From: an uncultured Prevotellaceae bacterium
Lineage (GTDB): Bacteria; Bacteroidota; Bacteroidia; Bacteroidales; Bacteroidaceae
Length of the DNA stretch: 44,187 nucleotides
Direction: 5' to 3'
Assembly: GCA_902794405.1 (NCBI GenBank)
Contig: CADBHI010000025.1
Location: 1-44,187, forward strand
In this document: piece by piece, positions 15,759 to 26,100 of the stretch
How the letters are laid out: every line of letters begins with the position of its first letter
Numbering within the stretch: the stretch's first letter is position 1
Translations under genes and position numbers: made by a program
Notes under the pieces: model-generated
Told to the model about the DNA's origin: nothing
Database searches by the model: none
Seen by the model: the letters and a program-made list of their open reading frames with translations, nothing else

Positions 15759-17532
15759 TCATTTGGCAATTAAGACAATCAAATTCAAGACGGAAGCGAC
15801 GACCGTCGCCAAGACGCAGATAGAGTGGTTCACGCCATGAAGGGCGCTGCCCACCATGTTTTACACAATAGCCCAGCGAATAACGCAGACAGTGGCGGCA
15901 CTGCATCAACACAGCATCAGCCGAGGGATGCAGCTCATAGGCCGTAGGGCTGTCAACACCATAGAAACGGCAGGCTTCGCGGTTGGCGATGTTGTAGAGG
16001 TGGGGAGAGGGATAGGGCTTATGAGGCTCATGGGGCCTATAGGGCTCATGGGGCCTATAGGGCTCATGGGGCTCATTGGCAAGGCCATCAACCAACTGCC
16101 GACGCAGTTCTGTCAGCTGACTGCTGGGGATAAAGTAGTTAAAGTCCTCGGGAAGGTCAACTTCGGAACACTCGTAGGGCGTGTTACCCAACTTCGTGAG
16201 CTGGCGGATGATGTTCTCACGCTGTGGTTTCTCAGCTGTCTGATGCTCGATAGGCAGTTCCACAGCAACGTCACCTGACGACAGACAGAAACCTTCATCA
16301 GTGGGACGCAGCGACAGAGTGATAGGTATCTTTCGCTCGGCACTGGGTTTCGAAAGCAGCCGTTCAAACTCCTGATCGTTGTTACGATAAAGACGCAAGC
16401 CAGGGTGCAGACCGTCAGGCATACGCTGGGGGAAAAGTCGATTACCCTCTACCCTATTTACACGGAAGCCCTGCAACTGCCGATCTTTATCCAGGAAACA
16501 CAAGCCGTCGCCATTAGCGAAGCGGGCTGTTCCAGCTACGTTGAAGGAGTCTCGCCGCAATTCTTTGACAGTCCCCACAAACTCGCCCATAGCCTTCGGC
16601 GTGTCAAAAGAGGCGATGTCTGAACGGCGGCCATTTGCAAAATAGGTGGTATAACCACGATTAAAAGTCTTTTGCAGATTGGGGGTGAAGGTATAACGAC
16701 AGTGCCCCAAGGATGCGCGATGGTAACAATCAGGATGACGACGAATAATGTCATTCAACCGCTCGCTATAAGCGGCAGTTACGTTCTTCACGTAAGCCAC
16801 ATCCTTGAGCCGTCCCTCAATCTTAAATGAGGTAGCTCCAGCCTCAGCAAGCGCCTCAAGGTTGTCAATCTGACACATATCCTTGAGCGACAGCAGATGA
16901 CGATTGTGTTCTATCACCTGTCCGTCGGCATCTAACAAATCGAACTGCATGCGACAGAACTGGGCACACTCACCACGATTGGCAGAGCGATGGAAACAAT
17001 GCTGCGAGGCATAGCATAGTCCGCTGTAGCTGACGCAGAGAGCACCGTGAACAAAGACCTCCATTTCGACATCAGGAACCGACTCGTGGATAGCACGAAT
17101 CTCGTCGATGGAGAGTTCGCGAGCCAACACTACCCTACTGAAACCCAAATCGTGTAGCCACTGCACCTTTTCCGTAGTACGGTTGTCGGTCTGGGTGGAG
17201 GCATGAAGAGGAAGTGAAGAGTGAAGAGTGAAGAGTGAAGAATCCTGAACCAGGACAGCATCGACCTTTGCATCAGCTAATTCCTGAAGGAGCTGACGAG
17301 TGGCCTCTAACTCATCGTCGTAGATAATGGTATTGACAGTGACATAGACCTTGGCCTGGAACTGGTGGGCATAGTCGCAGAGCTTGGCAATATCAGCCAC
17401 ACTATTGCCCGCCGAAGCCCTTGCACCAAACCGCTGCGCACCAATATAGACAGCATCAGCACCATGATCGATGGCTGCGATGCCACATTCTAAATTCTTG
17501 GCCGGAGCGAGCAGTTCAAGGGGACGTGTCAC
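15736..17532 (-). CDS. U32-family protein, RlhA/TrhP-like RNA hydroxylation enzyme
   Basis: 598 aa. The TIM-barrel start is MTRPLELLAPAKNLECGIAA; the U32 signature is EVFVHGALCVSYSGLCYAS with Cys166, 173, 179, 189 and 193 (HCFHRSANRGECAQFCR), followed by GATSFKIEGRLK. The long C-terminal part is of the DUF3656 type, so the closest functional relative is RlhA (5-hydroxycytidine in 23S rRNA) rather than a protease; this is by domain layout. Two repeat-coded inserts interrupt it: SSLFTLHSS (98-106) from a 7-bp repeat, and a PHEPYR repeat near 490-510 from an 18-bp repeat, both in frame. Its ATG overlaps the metA stop by 4 nt. Confidence 0.82.
   Translation of the reverse strand: MTRPLELLAPAKNLECGIAAIDHGADAVYIGAQRFGARASAGNSVADIAKLCDYAHQFQAKVYVTVNTIIYDDELEATRQLLQELADAKVDAVLVQDSSLFTLHSSLPLHASTQTDNRTTEKVQWLHDLGFSRVVLARELSIDEIRAIHESVPDVEMEVFVHGALCVSYSGLCYASQHCFHRSANRGECAQFCRMQFDLLDADGQVIEHNRHLLSLKDMCQIDNLEALAEAGATSFKIEGRLKDVAYVKNVTAAYSERLNDIIRRHPDCYHRASLGHCRYTFTPNLQKTFNRGYTTYFANGRRSDIASFDTPKAMGEFVGTVKELRRDSFNVAGTARFANGDGLCFLDKDRQLQGFRVNRVEGNRLFPQRMPDGLHPGLRLYRNNDQEFERLLSKPSAERKIPITLSLRPTDEGFCLSSGDVAVELPIEHQTAEKPQRENIIRQLTKLGNTPYECSEVDLPEDFNYFIPSSQLTELRRQLVDGLANEPHEPYRPHEPYRPHEPHKPYPSPHLYNIANREACRFYGVDSPTAYELHPSADAVLMQCRHCLRYSLGYCVKHGGQRPSWREPLYLRLGDGRRFRLEFDCLNCQMNVYASAR
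16025..16076. repeat. 18-bp tandem repeat inside the U32 gene
   Basis: GGCTCATGGGGCCTATAG at 16025-16042 and 16043-16060 plus a partial third copy to 16076. On the minus strand it encodes PHEPYR repeats in frame. GGGGCC and CATG make it palindromic in part. Confidence 0.9.
17213..17240. repeat. 7-bp tandem repeat inside the U32 gene
   Basis: Four exact AGTGAAG units (17213-17240), read on the minus strand as part of SSLFTLHSS. The unit is not a multiple of three, so copy-number change would shift the U32 frame (possible phase variation). Confidence 0.9.
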
Positions 17533-18446
17533 TTAATATCTTCTATATTATAAGGTGTCTCCTGATAAACGTAATAGTTAATCCAGTTGGAGTAGAACAG
17601 GTTGGCGTGTGCCCTCCAGGTCACAAGCGGTCCCTCTTCGAAACAGTCATTACGATAATAGTGTTTCGGCAGCTCGACGTCATCGCGGATGTCCTTATCA
17701 CGTCGGTATTCCTTGTCAAGGGTATCAGGCGCATACTCCAGATGTCCTGTGATGAAGAACTCACGTCCACCACGGGCCATGACGATGCTGACGCCACTGT
17801 CGTCGGACTCAGCAATCAGCGTCAGTTCAGGACAAGCCATGATGTCATCACGATGCAATTCGGTATGTCGGCTGTGGGGCATCTGGAATACATCATCAAA
17901 CCCGCGGAAAATGGGAAGCTGCGCATCGAGTTTCACCTGCGGGAAGATGCCGAACATCTTCTTCGGCAGCGGGTACTTGGGCACGCCATAATGATAGTAG
18001 AGGCCGGCTTGAGCAGCCCAACATATATATAAGGTACTCGTGACGTGCGTACGCGCCCACGAAAAGATACCAGTGATTTCGTCCCAATAGCTGACATCCT
18101 CGTAGTCTAATTGTTCGACAGGAGCACCAGTGATAATCATGCCGTCGAATTTCTCATTGCGCATCGACTCGAAGTCGCGGTAGAACATCATCATGTGCTC
18201 AATCGGCGTGTTCTTTGGCGTATGACTCTTCAGTTTCATGAAACTGATGTCCAACTGTAGCGGTGTGTTTGAAAGCAAACGAATGAGATCAGTCTCTGTC
18301 GTAATCTTCAGCGGCATCAGATTCAGGATGACAATGCGCAAGGGGCGTATATCCTGGGCATGAGCCCTGGTATCGCCCATGACGAAGATGTTTTCACTTT
18401 TCAACAAATCGATGGCCGGCAAGCGGTCTGGTAATCTTAATGGCAT
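17529..18446 (-). CDS. metA: Homoserine O-acetyltransferase, MetA family
   Basis: 305 aa, full length. Acylates homoserine, the first committed step of methionine synthesis. Catalytic Cys142 (ICWAAQAG), His235 and Glu237 (GHLEY) are at canonical positions. Position 111, which sets acyl-donor choice in this family, is Glu (TGAPVEQLDYEDV), the residue associated with acetyl-CoA; Gly111 enzymes use succinyl-CoA. Hence acetyltransferase, although databases often label MetA as succinyltransferase. The gene starts 12 nt after the PP2C gene and overlaps U32 by 4 nt, so a methionine gene sits inside the signalling operon. No S-box or other riboswitch is seen in the 12-nt gap. Confidence 0.95.
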   Translation of the reverse strand: MPLRLPDRLPAIDLLKSENIFVMGDTRAHAQDIRPLRIVILNLMPLKITTETDLIRLLSNTPLQLDISFMKLKSHTPKNTPIEHMMMFYRDFESMRNEKFDGMIITGAPVEQLDYEDVSYWDEITGIFSWARTHVTSTLYICWAAQAGLYYHYGVPKYPLPKKMFGIFPQVKLDAQLPIFRGFDDVFQMPHSRHTELHRDDIMACPELTLIAESDDSGVSIVMARGGREFFITGHLEYAPDTLDKEYRRDKDIRDDVELPKHYYRNDCFEEGPLVTWRAHANLFYSNWINYYVYQETPYNIEDIK

Positions 18447-18458
18447 AGTTATTCTGAA

Positions 18459-19202
18459 TTATTCAATCTTTATCACACAAGCAGAGACATTGTCATAGCC
18501 ACCGGCAGCGATGGCTGCTTCACAAAGGCTATTGGCATCGGCTCCCTTGTTCAACATCTGTTCTATTATAGTATCGTTAACCATATCTGTCAGTCCGTCG
18601 CTGCACAGCAAATAAACATCATTAGGGGTCACGTCCTGGGTGCATTTCACTATATCAATATACGATGTCTTGCAACCGCCACCAATACAATTGGTGATAA
18701 TACCGGAATGACCACTTTCGCCCATCAGGTTACTCAATGAATGGTCGGTGGATAACTGTGTCAAGACACCGTCACGTAACCTGTAGACGCGGCTGTCACC
18801 ACAGTTCATCCAATAGAATTCCCCAGCATAAAAGGCAAAAGCAACGAGTGTTGTTCCCATCTCACGATAGAGAGGGTTTGAACGTCCCTTGGAATCAATT
18901 ATACAGTTAATAGACTCCATCCACCCAAATATGGATTCATTAAAATCACTAACATTCAGTCCCGTAGGCAGGTCGCCAAAGAAGAAGCACAGGTTATGAA
19001 GCACATCGCTACTGGCAATATCGCCTCCGTTATGGCCACCCATACCATCGGCCAGGGCAACGAGGTAACGGTCGACAGACGACAAATCCACCTTACATTT
19101 TATATCGTCATCACGAACATAGTCGGGACCGACGAGTATCATATCTTCATTATTTAGGCGGACTGAGCCCACATTGCTTGCCGCACAGATATTAAGTTTC
19201 AC
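18459..19202 (-). CDS. PP2C-family Ser/Thr protein phosphatase
   Basis: 247 aa, single soluble PPM domain. Metal-binding residues are present: Asp20 (NNEDM), Asp52-Gly53 (LVALADGMGGHNGG), Asp202 (CSDGLTDMV) and Asp237 (GGYDNVSACV). GDSRVYRLRDGVLTQLSTDHSL and REMGTTLVAF are standard PP2C motifs. It presumably reverses phosphorylation by the kinase at 23115-26132. It starts 17 nt after the FHA gene in the same operon. Confidence 0.92.
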   Translation of the reverse strand: MKLNICAASNVGSVRLNNEDMILVGPDYVRDDDIKCKVDLSSVDRYLVALADGMGGHNGGDIASSDVLHNLCFFFGDLPTGLNVSDFNESIFGWMESINCIIDSKGRSNPLYREMGTTLVAFAFYAGEFYWMNCGDSRVYRLRDGVLTQLSTDHSLSNLMGESGHSGIITNCIGGGCKTSYIDIVKCTQDVTPNDVYLLCSDGLTDMVNDTIIEQMLNKGADANSLCEAAIAAGGYDNVSACVIKIE

Positions 19203-19219
19203 TTGAAGTATTTATTGGT

Positions 19220-19804
19220 TTAACTGATATTCACTTGAAGATTTATATTTGCCAGCGACAAGATGTCACCTGTTTTCAGAGACATCTCGACATCAGGCTG
19301 CAAGGTATGCTTATTCAGCGTCGTGCCATTTGAAGAATGCTTATCAACGACACACCACCCCGTCTGAGCATTATATTTCAATTGTGCATGTACGCCGGAA
19401 ATATACATATTATTCTCAAAATACTTAGTATAGGGGCCTTGTCGACGACCAATTACTGCACCATTGATACCGTCTATACGGATATTCAGGCTGGGGTTAT
19501 ATAGCGTTAGCACAGGTATTCCACGACGAGCAGGTTTCTGAGTATTATCATGTTCTGAATGGTCAGGATGAATACTCCCTGAATACGACACAACACCCGA
19601 AGATACCGACATGGACAAGGCCGTCTGAGAACCGACAGCACGCTGGTATTCCTCCAATGCCACCATCAGACCTCCACAATGCGTACAACGACGACCGATG
19701 CCTACGCGACCACATTGATTGCAGTACAACAATGCCTGTCCACACTGATCACAGAAGTGGCTATCATCATCTATCTCTTCTTTACATTTAGGACAAATAA
19801 TCAT
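19220..19804 (-). CDS. Zinc-ribbon plus FHA-domain protein
   Basis: 194 aa. Two zinc ribbons at the N-terminus (CPKCKEEIDDDSHFCDQCG, then CNQCGRVGIGRRCTHCGG, residues 4-44), a Ser-rich linker, and a C-terminal FHA domain (about 97-194). The FHA phosphothreonine-binding residues are there: Gly119-Arg120 (VIGRRQG), Ser136 and His139 (ISGVHAQL), and SSNGTTLN (157-164). It should dock onto phosphothreonine made by the neighbouring kinase. The start overlaps the AAA+ gene stop by 4 nt. Confidence 0.9.
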   Translation of the reverse strand: MIICPKCKEEIDDDSHFCDQCGQALLYCNQCGRVGIGRRCTHCGGLMVALEEYQRAVGSQTALSMSVSSGVVSYSGSIHPDHSEHDNTQKPARRGIPVLTLYNPSLNIRIDGINGAVIGRRQGPYTKYFENNMYISGVHAQLKYNAQTGWCVVDKHSSNGTTLNKHTLQPDVEMSLKTGDILSLANINLQVNIS

Positions 19805-22800
19805 TTCTTATCTACTATATCTTCGGGTAATATGATTTGGTATGTTTCCTTCGTCACTTGATCGGGCGGCATCTGCGAAACACGTATGGACAGTTGCTGC
19901 ACCGTCTGGTCCAACAGGTTACGCATCTCACGGGCATTGCCGAATGTAGAATCCTTGGTCATGACCATCTTGAAGATGACATCCAATGCCTTGAACTCTG
20001 CCGTCGGCGACAGCATGTACTGCTCCTTCTGTGCCATTTTCTTAAAGATGGCCAACAGCTCGTCTTCGTTATAGTCGTCGATATGCAGCTTATGGGTGAA
20101 TCGACTGGCCAGCCCTGGGTTCATCTGCAGGAAGGTCTCCATCTTGTCCTTGTAGCCGGCAGCTATCACCACGAACTTGCCACGGTCGTCTTCCATTCGT
20201 TTCATCAACGTGTCGATAGCCTCCTTGCCATACTGGTCATTCTGCTCGCTCAAGGTATAGGCTTCGTCGATGAACAGTATTCCACCCATCGCCTTGTCAC
20301 ACATATTGTTGACAATCTTCGGTGTCTCACCCATATACTTTCCGACAAGGGTAGCACGACTGGTTTCCAGCACTCGGCTTGTAGGCAGGATATCCATGGA
20401 ATTCAGCACCTCGCCCATCTTACGGGCAATAGAGGTCTTACCAGTTCCAGGATTACCGGTCAGCACGAAGTTCATGACCATCTGCTGCACATTACCAGCA
20501 CCCAATGCCGCCCTTTGTTTCATAAACATGCTCTGCACAGCCAGCCGTCGGATGCTGTTCTTCACTTGACGCATACCCACGAAGTCATCAAGCTCGTTGA
20601 GAACTTCATCCAGAGGACGAGCCTTCTCATTCTGAGCCATTGGCAGGTCATCGGTAGTGATGCTGTACATATCCTCCTCCTTAAAGCCAGGATCACTCAT
20701 CAGGCCGACAAGTCGCTGGCTCTGTTTCTCCACAGCCTCATCGAAAATGCGTCGAGCTTCGCGTGCGTTGCCGAAGTTCTTGTCGCGTCGCAGATATAGC
20801 TGTTCAAACTGACGGTGGATAGCACTACGCGTCTCATCGCTGATGGTGAAGTTCTTGGCCGCAGCCAGATTCAGGAATATCTGCGTCAGCTCGTCTGGCG
20901 TATAGTCGTCGAAATGGATGGTCTGCGTGAAACGGCTCTTCAACCCTGGATTAGAGTCTATGAAGTCGTGCATCTGATTAGTATAGCCAGCAACAATACA
21001 GATGAAACGGCCACGGTCGTCCTCCAGACGCTTCAGCAGGGTGTCAATGGCCTCAGCACCAAAGGAGTCGCCGTCGTTCGACCTCAGCGTGTAAGCCTCG
21101 TCGATAAACAGCACGCCACCCATAGCAGAATCAATCAGTTGGTTGGTCTTAATGGCCGTCTGTCCGCTATATCCAGCTACCAGTTTGGCACGGTCAGCCT
21201 CCACAAGCTGTCCACGCGAAAGGATACCTAACGTCTTGAACACGTCGGCCATAATGCGGGCTACTGTGGTCTTACCAGTACCAGGATTACCTGTAAACAC
21301 ATAGTGTTTGCCTTGGAACATATTGGACTCGCCTCGCTTGATTTGCAGATTCAAGAAAGCAGCCAGATTACTGATTTCCTTCTTAACAGCCGAAAGACCC
21401 ACCAGACCGTCGAGCTTCTGCAAGCACTCCGTATAGTCTACCGCTGTAGGAGCCTCGAACGGGATGTCTCCATCCTCAATAGTCATCAGCTCAGCATCAC
21501 TCAGTGTGGAAATATCGCCGTATTGGAGACGCTGAGCCTGCTTCTTGCAAATCTCGTCGAACAGCGAACGCATGGTACGCCCGTTGGCAAAATCCTTATC
21601 ACGTGACTCATACATCTGCTTAATACAAGCCTTAGCCTTAGCCTCAGCCTGTGGTGACATGATATAGTGTTTCTCACTTGCGAACACCATCATAATCTGA
21701 TAGAGTTGCTCAGGAGAATAGTCCTCAATATTCAAGAAGTAATTGAAACGGCTCTTGAAACCAGGATTGATACGGAAGAGATTATCCATCTCATTACGGT
21801 AGCCTGCTGCAATGACCACAAACTTGCCGCGGTCGTCCTCCATTCGTTTCATCAGTTTCTCCAAAGCCTGAGCGCCCTGATTGTCGCGCTCACCCGAATG
21901 ACTGAGAGGTGCCAGCGTATAGGCTTCATCCACAAACAAGATACCACCCATGGCTTTGTCGCACAGACGGTCGACCACCTTGGGAGTCTCACCCTGATAG
22001 GGACTCACCATCTTGGCACGGTCAACTTCTACCACATGGCCACTATCCAGATAACCGATGGCTGAAAGAATTTCGCCAAGCTTACGGGCTATGGTGGTCT
22101 TACCTGTACCAGGATTACCCGTCAGGATGATATGCATCGACATCTTTTCCTGTTCGCCAAGACCACGTTCAGCACGCTGCACACTATTTTGGACTGAATA
22201 GGCAATCTCACGTACCGCCTGCTTCACTTCATCCATTCCGATAAAGTTGTCGAGGTCGTGAAGGATATCATCGAGCGAACGTTCTTCAGGCACATACCCC
22301 TGGATATCCTCACGCTCCACCTGTGTTGCCTCAGCTCCACGGCTGATAAAAGAAGTAAAGATGTCTTCCGCCGTTTTCATGGCAAGATGAGCATTACCAA
22401 ATGTCTCATCCTTCATCTTAATCTGATACTTGAAGAAACGGGAAAGCTGCTTGTCGGCTTCATCCGAATATTGGGTGATACCGTATTTCTTCCGCAGTTC
22501 AAGTTTCGTGATGCCGCACAACTCCTGATAACCTGGCGTTGACAGGCGGAACAGGTACTTGAAGCGGTTCTTCACTGCGGGGTTGCTCTCCAAAAAGTCG
22601 TCAAGGCCTTTTGGCAATCCGGCAATCACCACAATTGGATTGTCGTTCCACTTGTCCATCTCGACGAACAACTTATCCAAGGGGTTCACCTGATTCGAAT
22701 ACTTATCAGGGAGCAACTTTTGCACATTATCAAAAAAGAGGATTCCGTTGCGAGCCTTCTTGATATTATCGTCCCATTTGTCAACAAAGCGGTTATAGTC

Positions 22801-23118
22801 GACAGCATCAACCATTGTCAACTTGGGTTTCTCAATAATCTTATACTGATAGAAGTAGTCACGCATGATTTCAGCCAGAACAGTTTTACCCGTTCCCGTC
22901 TCACCGACGACAATGGCATTCACCGACAGGCGCACATTGGCAATATCCTTGCGCGAGTGCAAATATGTATAGGTGTCGACGATGGTCTTCAGCTGAGCCT
23001 TTACGTCATCCAACCCTACCAGCCTGTCAAGTACATTTTGACTGGCCATGGGGCGTCCGCACCACTTGCAGAATTTCGCAATGCTTCGGTTTTCCTTATG
23101 ACAATGCTCGCAAATCAT
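19801..23118 (-). CDS. Zinc ribbon plus four-module AAA+ ATPase (CbxX/CfqX type)
   Basis: 1105 aa. Zinc ribbon at 3-21 (CEHCHKENRSIAKFCKWC), then four AAA+ modules with Walker A at 72-79 (GETGTGKT), 334-341, 610-617 and 888-895 (each GNPGTGKT). Modules 2-4 have intact Walker B motifs (FVDEAY 395-400; FIDEAY 671-676 and 949-954) and GYRNEM/GYTNQM/GYKDKM segments typical of CbxX/CfqX, the group that includes Rubisco activase CbbX and EccA of type VII secretion. Module 1 has ILFFDNV: the catalytic Glu is Asn131, so it probably binds but does not hydrolyse ATP. Three catalytic modules in tandem imply a built-in oligomer that remodels a partner. Overlaps both kinase and FHA genes by 4 nt. Confidence 0.9.
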   Translation of the reverse strand: MICEHCHKENRSIAKFCKWCGRPMASQNVLDRLVGLDDVKAQLKTIVDTYTYLHSRKDIANVRLSVNAIVVGETGTGKTVLAEIMRDYFYQYKIIEKPKLTMVDAVDYNRFVDKWDDNIKKARNGILFFDNVQKLLPDKYSNQVNPLDKLFVEMDKWNDNPIVVIAGLPKGLDDFLESNPAVKNRFKYLFRLSTPGYQELCGITKLELRKKYGITQYSDEADKQLSRFFKYQIKMKDETFGNAHLAMKTAEDIFTSFISRGAEATQVEREDIQGYVPEERSLDDILHDLDNFIGMDEVKQAVREIAYSVQNSVQRAERGLGEQEKMSMHIILTGNPGTGKTTIARKLGEILSAIGYLDSGHVVEVDRAKMVSPYQGETPKVVDRLCDKAMGGILFVDEAYTLAPLSHSGERDNQGAQALEKLMKRMEDDRGKFVVIAAGYRNEMDNLFRINPGFKSRFNYFLNIEDYSPEQLYQIMMVFASEKHYIMSPQAEAKAKACIKQMYESRDKDFANGRTMRSLFDEICKKQAQRLQYGDISTLSDAELMTIEDGDIPFEAPTAVDYTECLQKLDGLVGLSAVKKEISNLAAFLNLQIKRGESNMFQGKHYVFTGNPGTGKTTVARIMADVFKTLGILSRGQLVEADRAKLVAGYSGQTAIKTNQLIDSAMGGVLFIDEAYTLRSNDGDSFGAEAIDTLLKRLEDDRGRFICIVAGYTNQMHDFIDSNPGLKSRFTQTIHFDDYTPDELTQIFLNLAAAKNFTISDETRSAIHRQFEQLYLRRDKNFGNAREARRIFDEAVEKQSQRLVGLMSDPGFKEEDMYSITTDDLPMAQNEKARPLDEVLNELDDFVGMRQVKNSIRRLAVQSMFMKQRAALGAGNVQQMVMNFVLTGNPGTGKTSIARKMGEVLNSMDILPTSRVLETSRATLVGKYMGETPKIVNNMCDKAMGGILFIDEAYTLSEQNDQYGKEAIDTLMKRMEDDRGKFVVIAAGYKDKMETFLQMNPGLASRFTHKLHIDDYNEDELLAIFKKMAQKEQYMLSPTAEFKALDVIFKMVMTKDSTFGNAREMRNLLDQTVQQLSIRVSQMPPDQVTKETYQIILPEDIVDKK

Positions 23119-26100
23119 TCTACATCCTTTTCTAATTGTTTGATGACTTTATGGGTCTTCAGTTTCCAGTTGCCGTCCAGATTCGGATTACGTACATTCA
23201 TTAGCTTGGGGCTGAATACGATAAACTCGCCAACCAACAAAAGCACCATCAGGCACCATAATATATAATGGAGTACGGATTCACCCGATATTGAACGTAC
23301 CTGGTCGGATACGTCGTCAAGCATGCCGAATTTCGATCCCTTATACTTATACGACTTCGTCTTGAAGGTATAATAAAGAGGCTCTAACAACGACGACTGG
23401 ATATCATCATCGAGCACGTCGTTGACGAGTTTGTTGTCTGCCTTCTGGTCACCCCTAAAGTCGGTCATGTGGCATATCAGCATATAAACCGCAGTAATCA
23501 ATACGATAGCCAAGTTGAACAGTACTGGGAATGAGCCATTCACGAACTTCAGAATCGAAATGGGGATAAACGACGACGCCAGACCCAGCAGTCCCCACAA
23601 CACTGAGAACACGAAACCGTAGCCTCTGAAATAGGCACGGGTGCTAACAATGAAAGCGGAAATACCGCCTACCGGCAGTCCAATAGTCACAAACGAATTA
23701 CGCAACAGATAGTCACGACCCGTCACTCCAAGGACAAGCACCAACAAAGCCCAAAGTCCGCACAAAGAGTAGAAGGACACGCGCCACATCTTCTCCTTAC
23801 GCTTGGCATGATTCCATTCGGCCTTCACATTTTCCATCTTCTGCTGCGTCGACTCACGAGCATCGACAAAACGTCTGTAATACTGGTTCGAGGAATCAAT
23901 CTCGCCCAATGCCATCACCCACTTCTCAAGCTCATACTCGTAGGAGTACTGCTCCTCAAAATCCTTAGACGGGTCTTCATGATAGAAGATGGAGAGCCAC
24001 TGCGAGAAATTACCCGTCCGCATCTCATTACGCATCTGGGCATTCTGAGCATGATCCAGTTCCTTGCCGTCGGTGACTTCCGTACCATTCGTCAACAGGT
24101 AAGACGGTGTCACTCCTAACATTTTGCAGAAACGGTAGACAGCGGTCTTCATATCGTAGGCACCTAAACGCTCACGGTTTTCTTCCAGCTTCATGTCGAA
24201 CGTTCTGTTGGCTTCTGCCTGCAACTCAATCCAGCCATGCAACTGGGCAAAGTAGGCAAAGCGGCCGTTAGGCTCAATGATGTCACGCATTTCGCGCTCA
24301 AAGTCTTCGTTGCTGAGATGCTCAGCATTCTTCAGTCTCTCTGCCAACAGCTTTCCTACCTTTACGGGTGTGTCAGCTGAACGAAGGTCGTAGGCAGCAT
24401 CGCGGTCGAGATTATAAAGTACTTTGTAGGCCAGCGTTTCCGAATATTTCTGCCCCTGAGTCATGATTCTCAGGCTCTCACAAGCCATCATGTCCTCATG
24501 GCTATACATCCACGACAGCAACCGTCCATCCGTCAGGCTCACCCACTCGTCCTGCGAAAGCTGGTCATGGCCGAAAGCCTTAACAATCTGCTTGATATTG
24601 GCCGACGGAGACTTCGACAGGAAAGGAATATCCTTGTCTATCTCGTACACCATCTTCAGAATGGAAATACGGTAATCGGGCTGAACACCATTGGCTTCGT
24701 CCGTCGCAAAGTAAGAGCGCAGACGGTTGACGTCGCACTTTGAATGCGACTCGAGATACAAGAAAAGAGTGTCGTTGGGATTTCTCAGCAAAAGCGAATA
24801 CTTCTCCTGGTAGCTGAGTACGGAGATGGCGATGCTGTGGACATCGTCACAGAGGTTCCCATTCACATCCGTGTATGGATAGGTAGGCTCCATGGCATAG
24901 ACAGATGCCATCAGTCCTGCATGTTGGTCGGCTGGGTATCTGTTGACAACAATATCCTTCACAACCGTTGCCAGCTTCATATTGCCACATGACTCCAACC
25001 ACTGGCTGATACGTCCGTTATACAGGTAGCCTGTTGCCAGCCGCTCATTCTCTACCAGCAGGGGTATAAGCTCATGCACGTTGTCGGCTACCAGATTACG
25101 GTCGGGGTCAACGATAAAGTTCTTATATCTCAGGAACGGCGAACTGATGTCCACAGGCACTTCCTCACCCAGGAACCACTTCTCCACCTGCTCATAGCTC
25201 CAACGGCTCATCGGATTAACAGCCGTCAGACCCTGAACGATATGCTTGACTGTCTCAGGCAGTTCATTCAAACGTGGCAGGCGACCCTCATTTTTCTGGC
25301 GCATCATCACGCGCTCATTCGAACTCATCGGGTTCTCACCCAGCCATAGGGCAAACAGGGTCATACCAAGCGAGTAGTAGTCAGCCGCCGGCGTCAGTTC
25401 TACGACGCCGTCAATCACGTCGGAATACATTTCCGGAGCAGCATAAATAGGCGTACGCGCTTGAGAGGTACGATGTGCCTTACCGTCCTTCTCCAGCATC
25501 GACGATATGCCGAAATCACCCAATACCAACTCATCATGCGAGGTATCACGGAAGAAGAAGTTCGACGGTTTGATGTCTTTATGCAGAATATTGTTGTTGT
25601 GACAGTAGGCCAAGGCAGCAGCTGCCTGCAAGGCCAACCGTCTGAATCTGTTCAGGTTGCCACCTAACTGATAGTGGTTCAGCGTACCGCCTTCGAGATA
25701 TTCCATCAGCTCGTAGTAGCGGTGCTTTCCTTCCACATAAGTTTTGCCGAAATCATACAGTTTGACGATCATCTCAAAATCAAACATGCGGATAGTCAGC
25801 AGCAGTTTCTTGTTGACGTCAAAATTGGGGTAATATACTTTCAGCACATACTGTTTTTCATCGTGCTCAACAAGGAACACCTGTGCCTCCCCTGAAGAGT
25901 CACTTAAACACTTCTCATTCTTATATCGGATGCCTTTCAGATTGAAGAATCCACTGTTGATTCTGGAACCTGGTTCCTGTTTCTCGTCCCTGAAAGTACG
26001 ATCCACTTTCGAAGTGGCAGTGGTGGATAACGCTTGCTGATCAGATTGCACACGGAATGTCTGTTCCGGTACATTGGTCACCATCGTTGTTTCAATGCCC

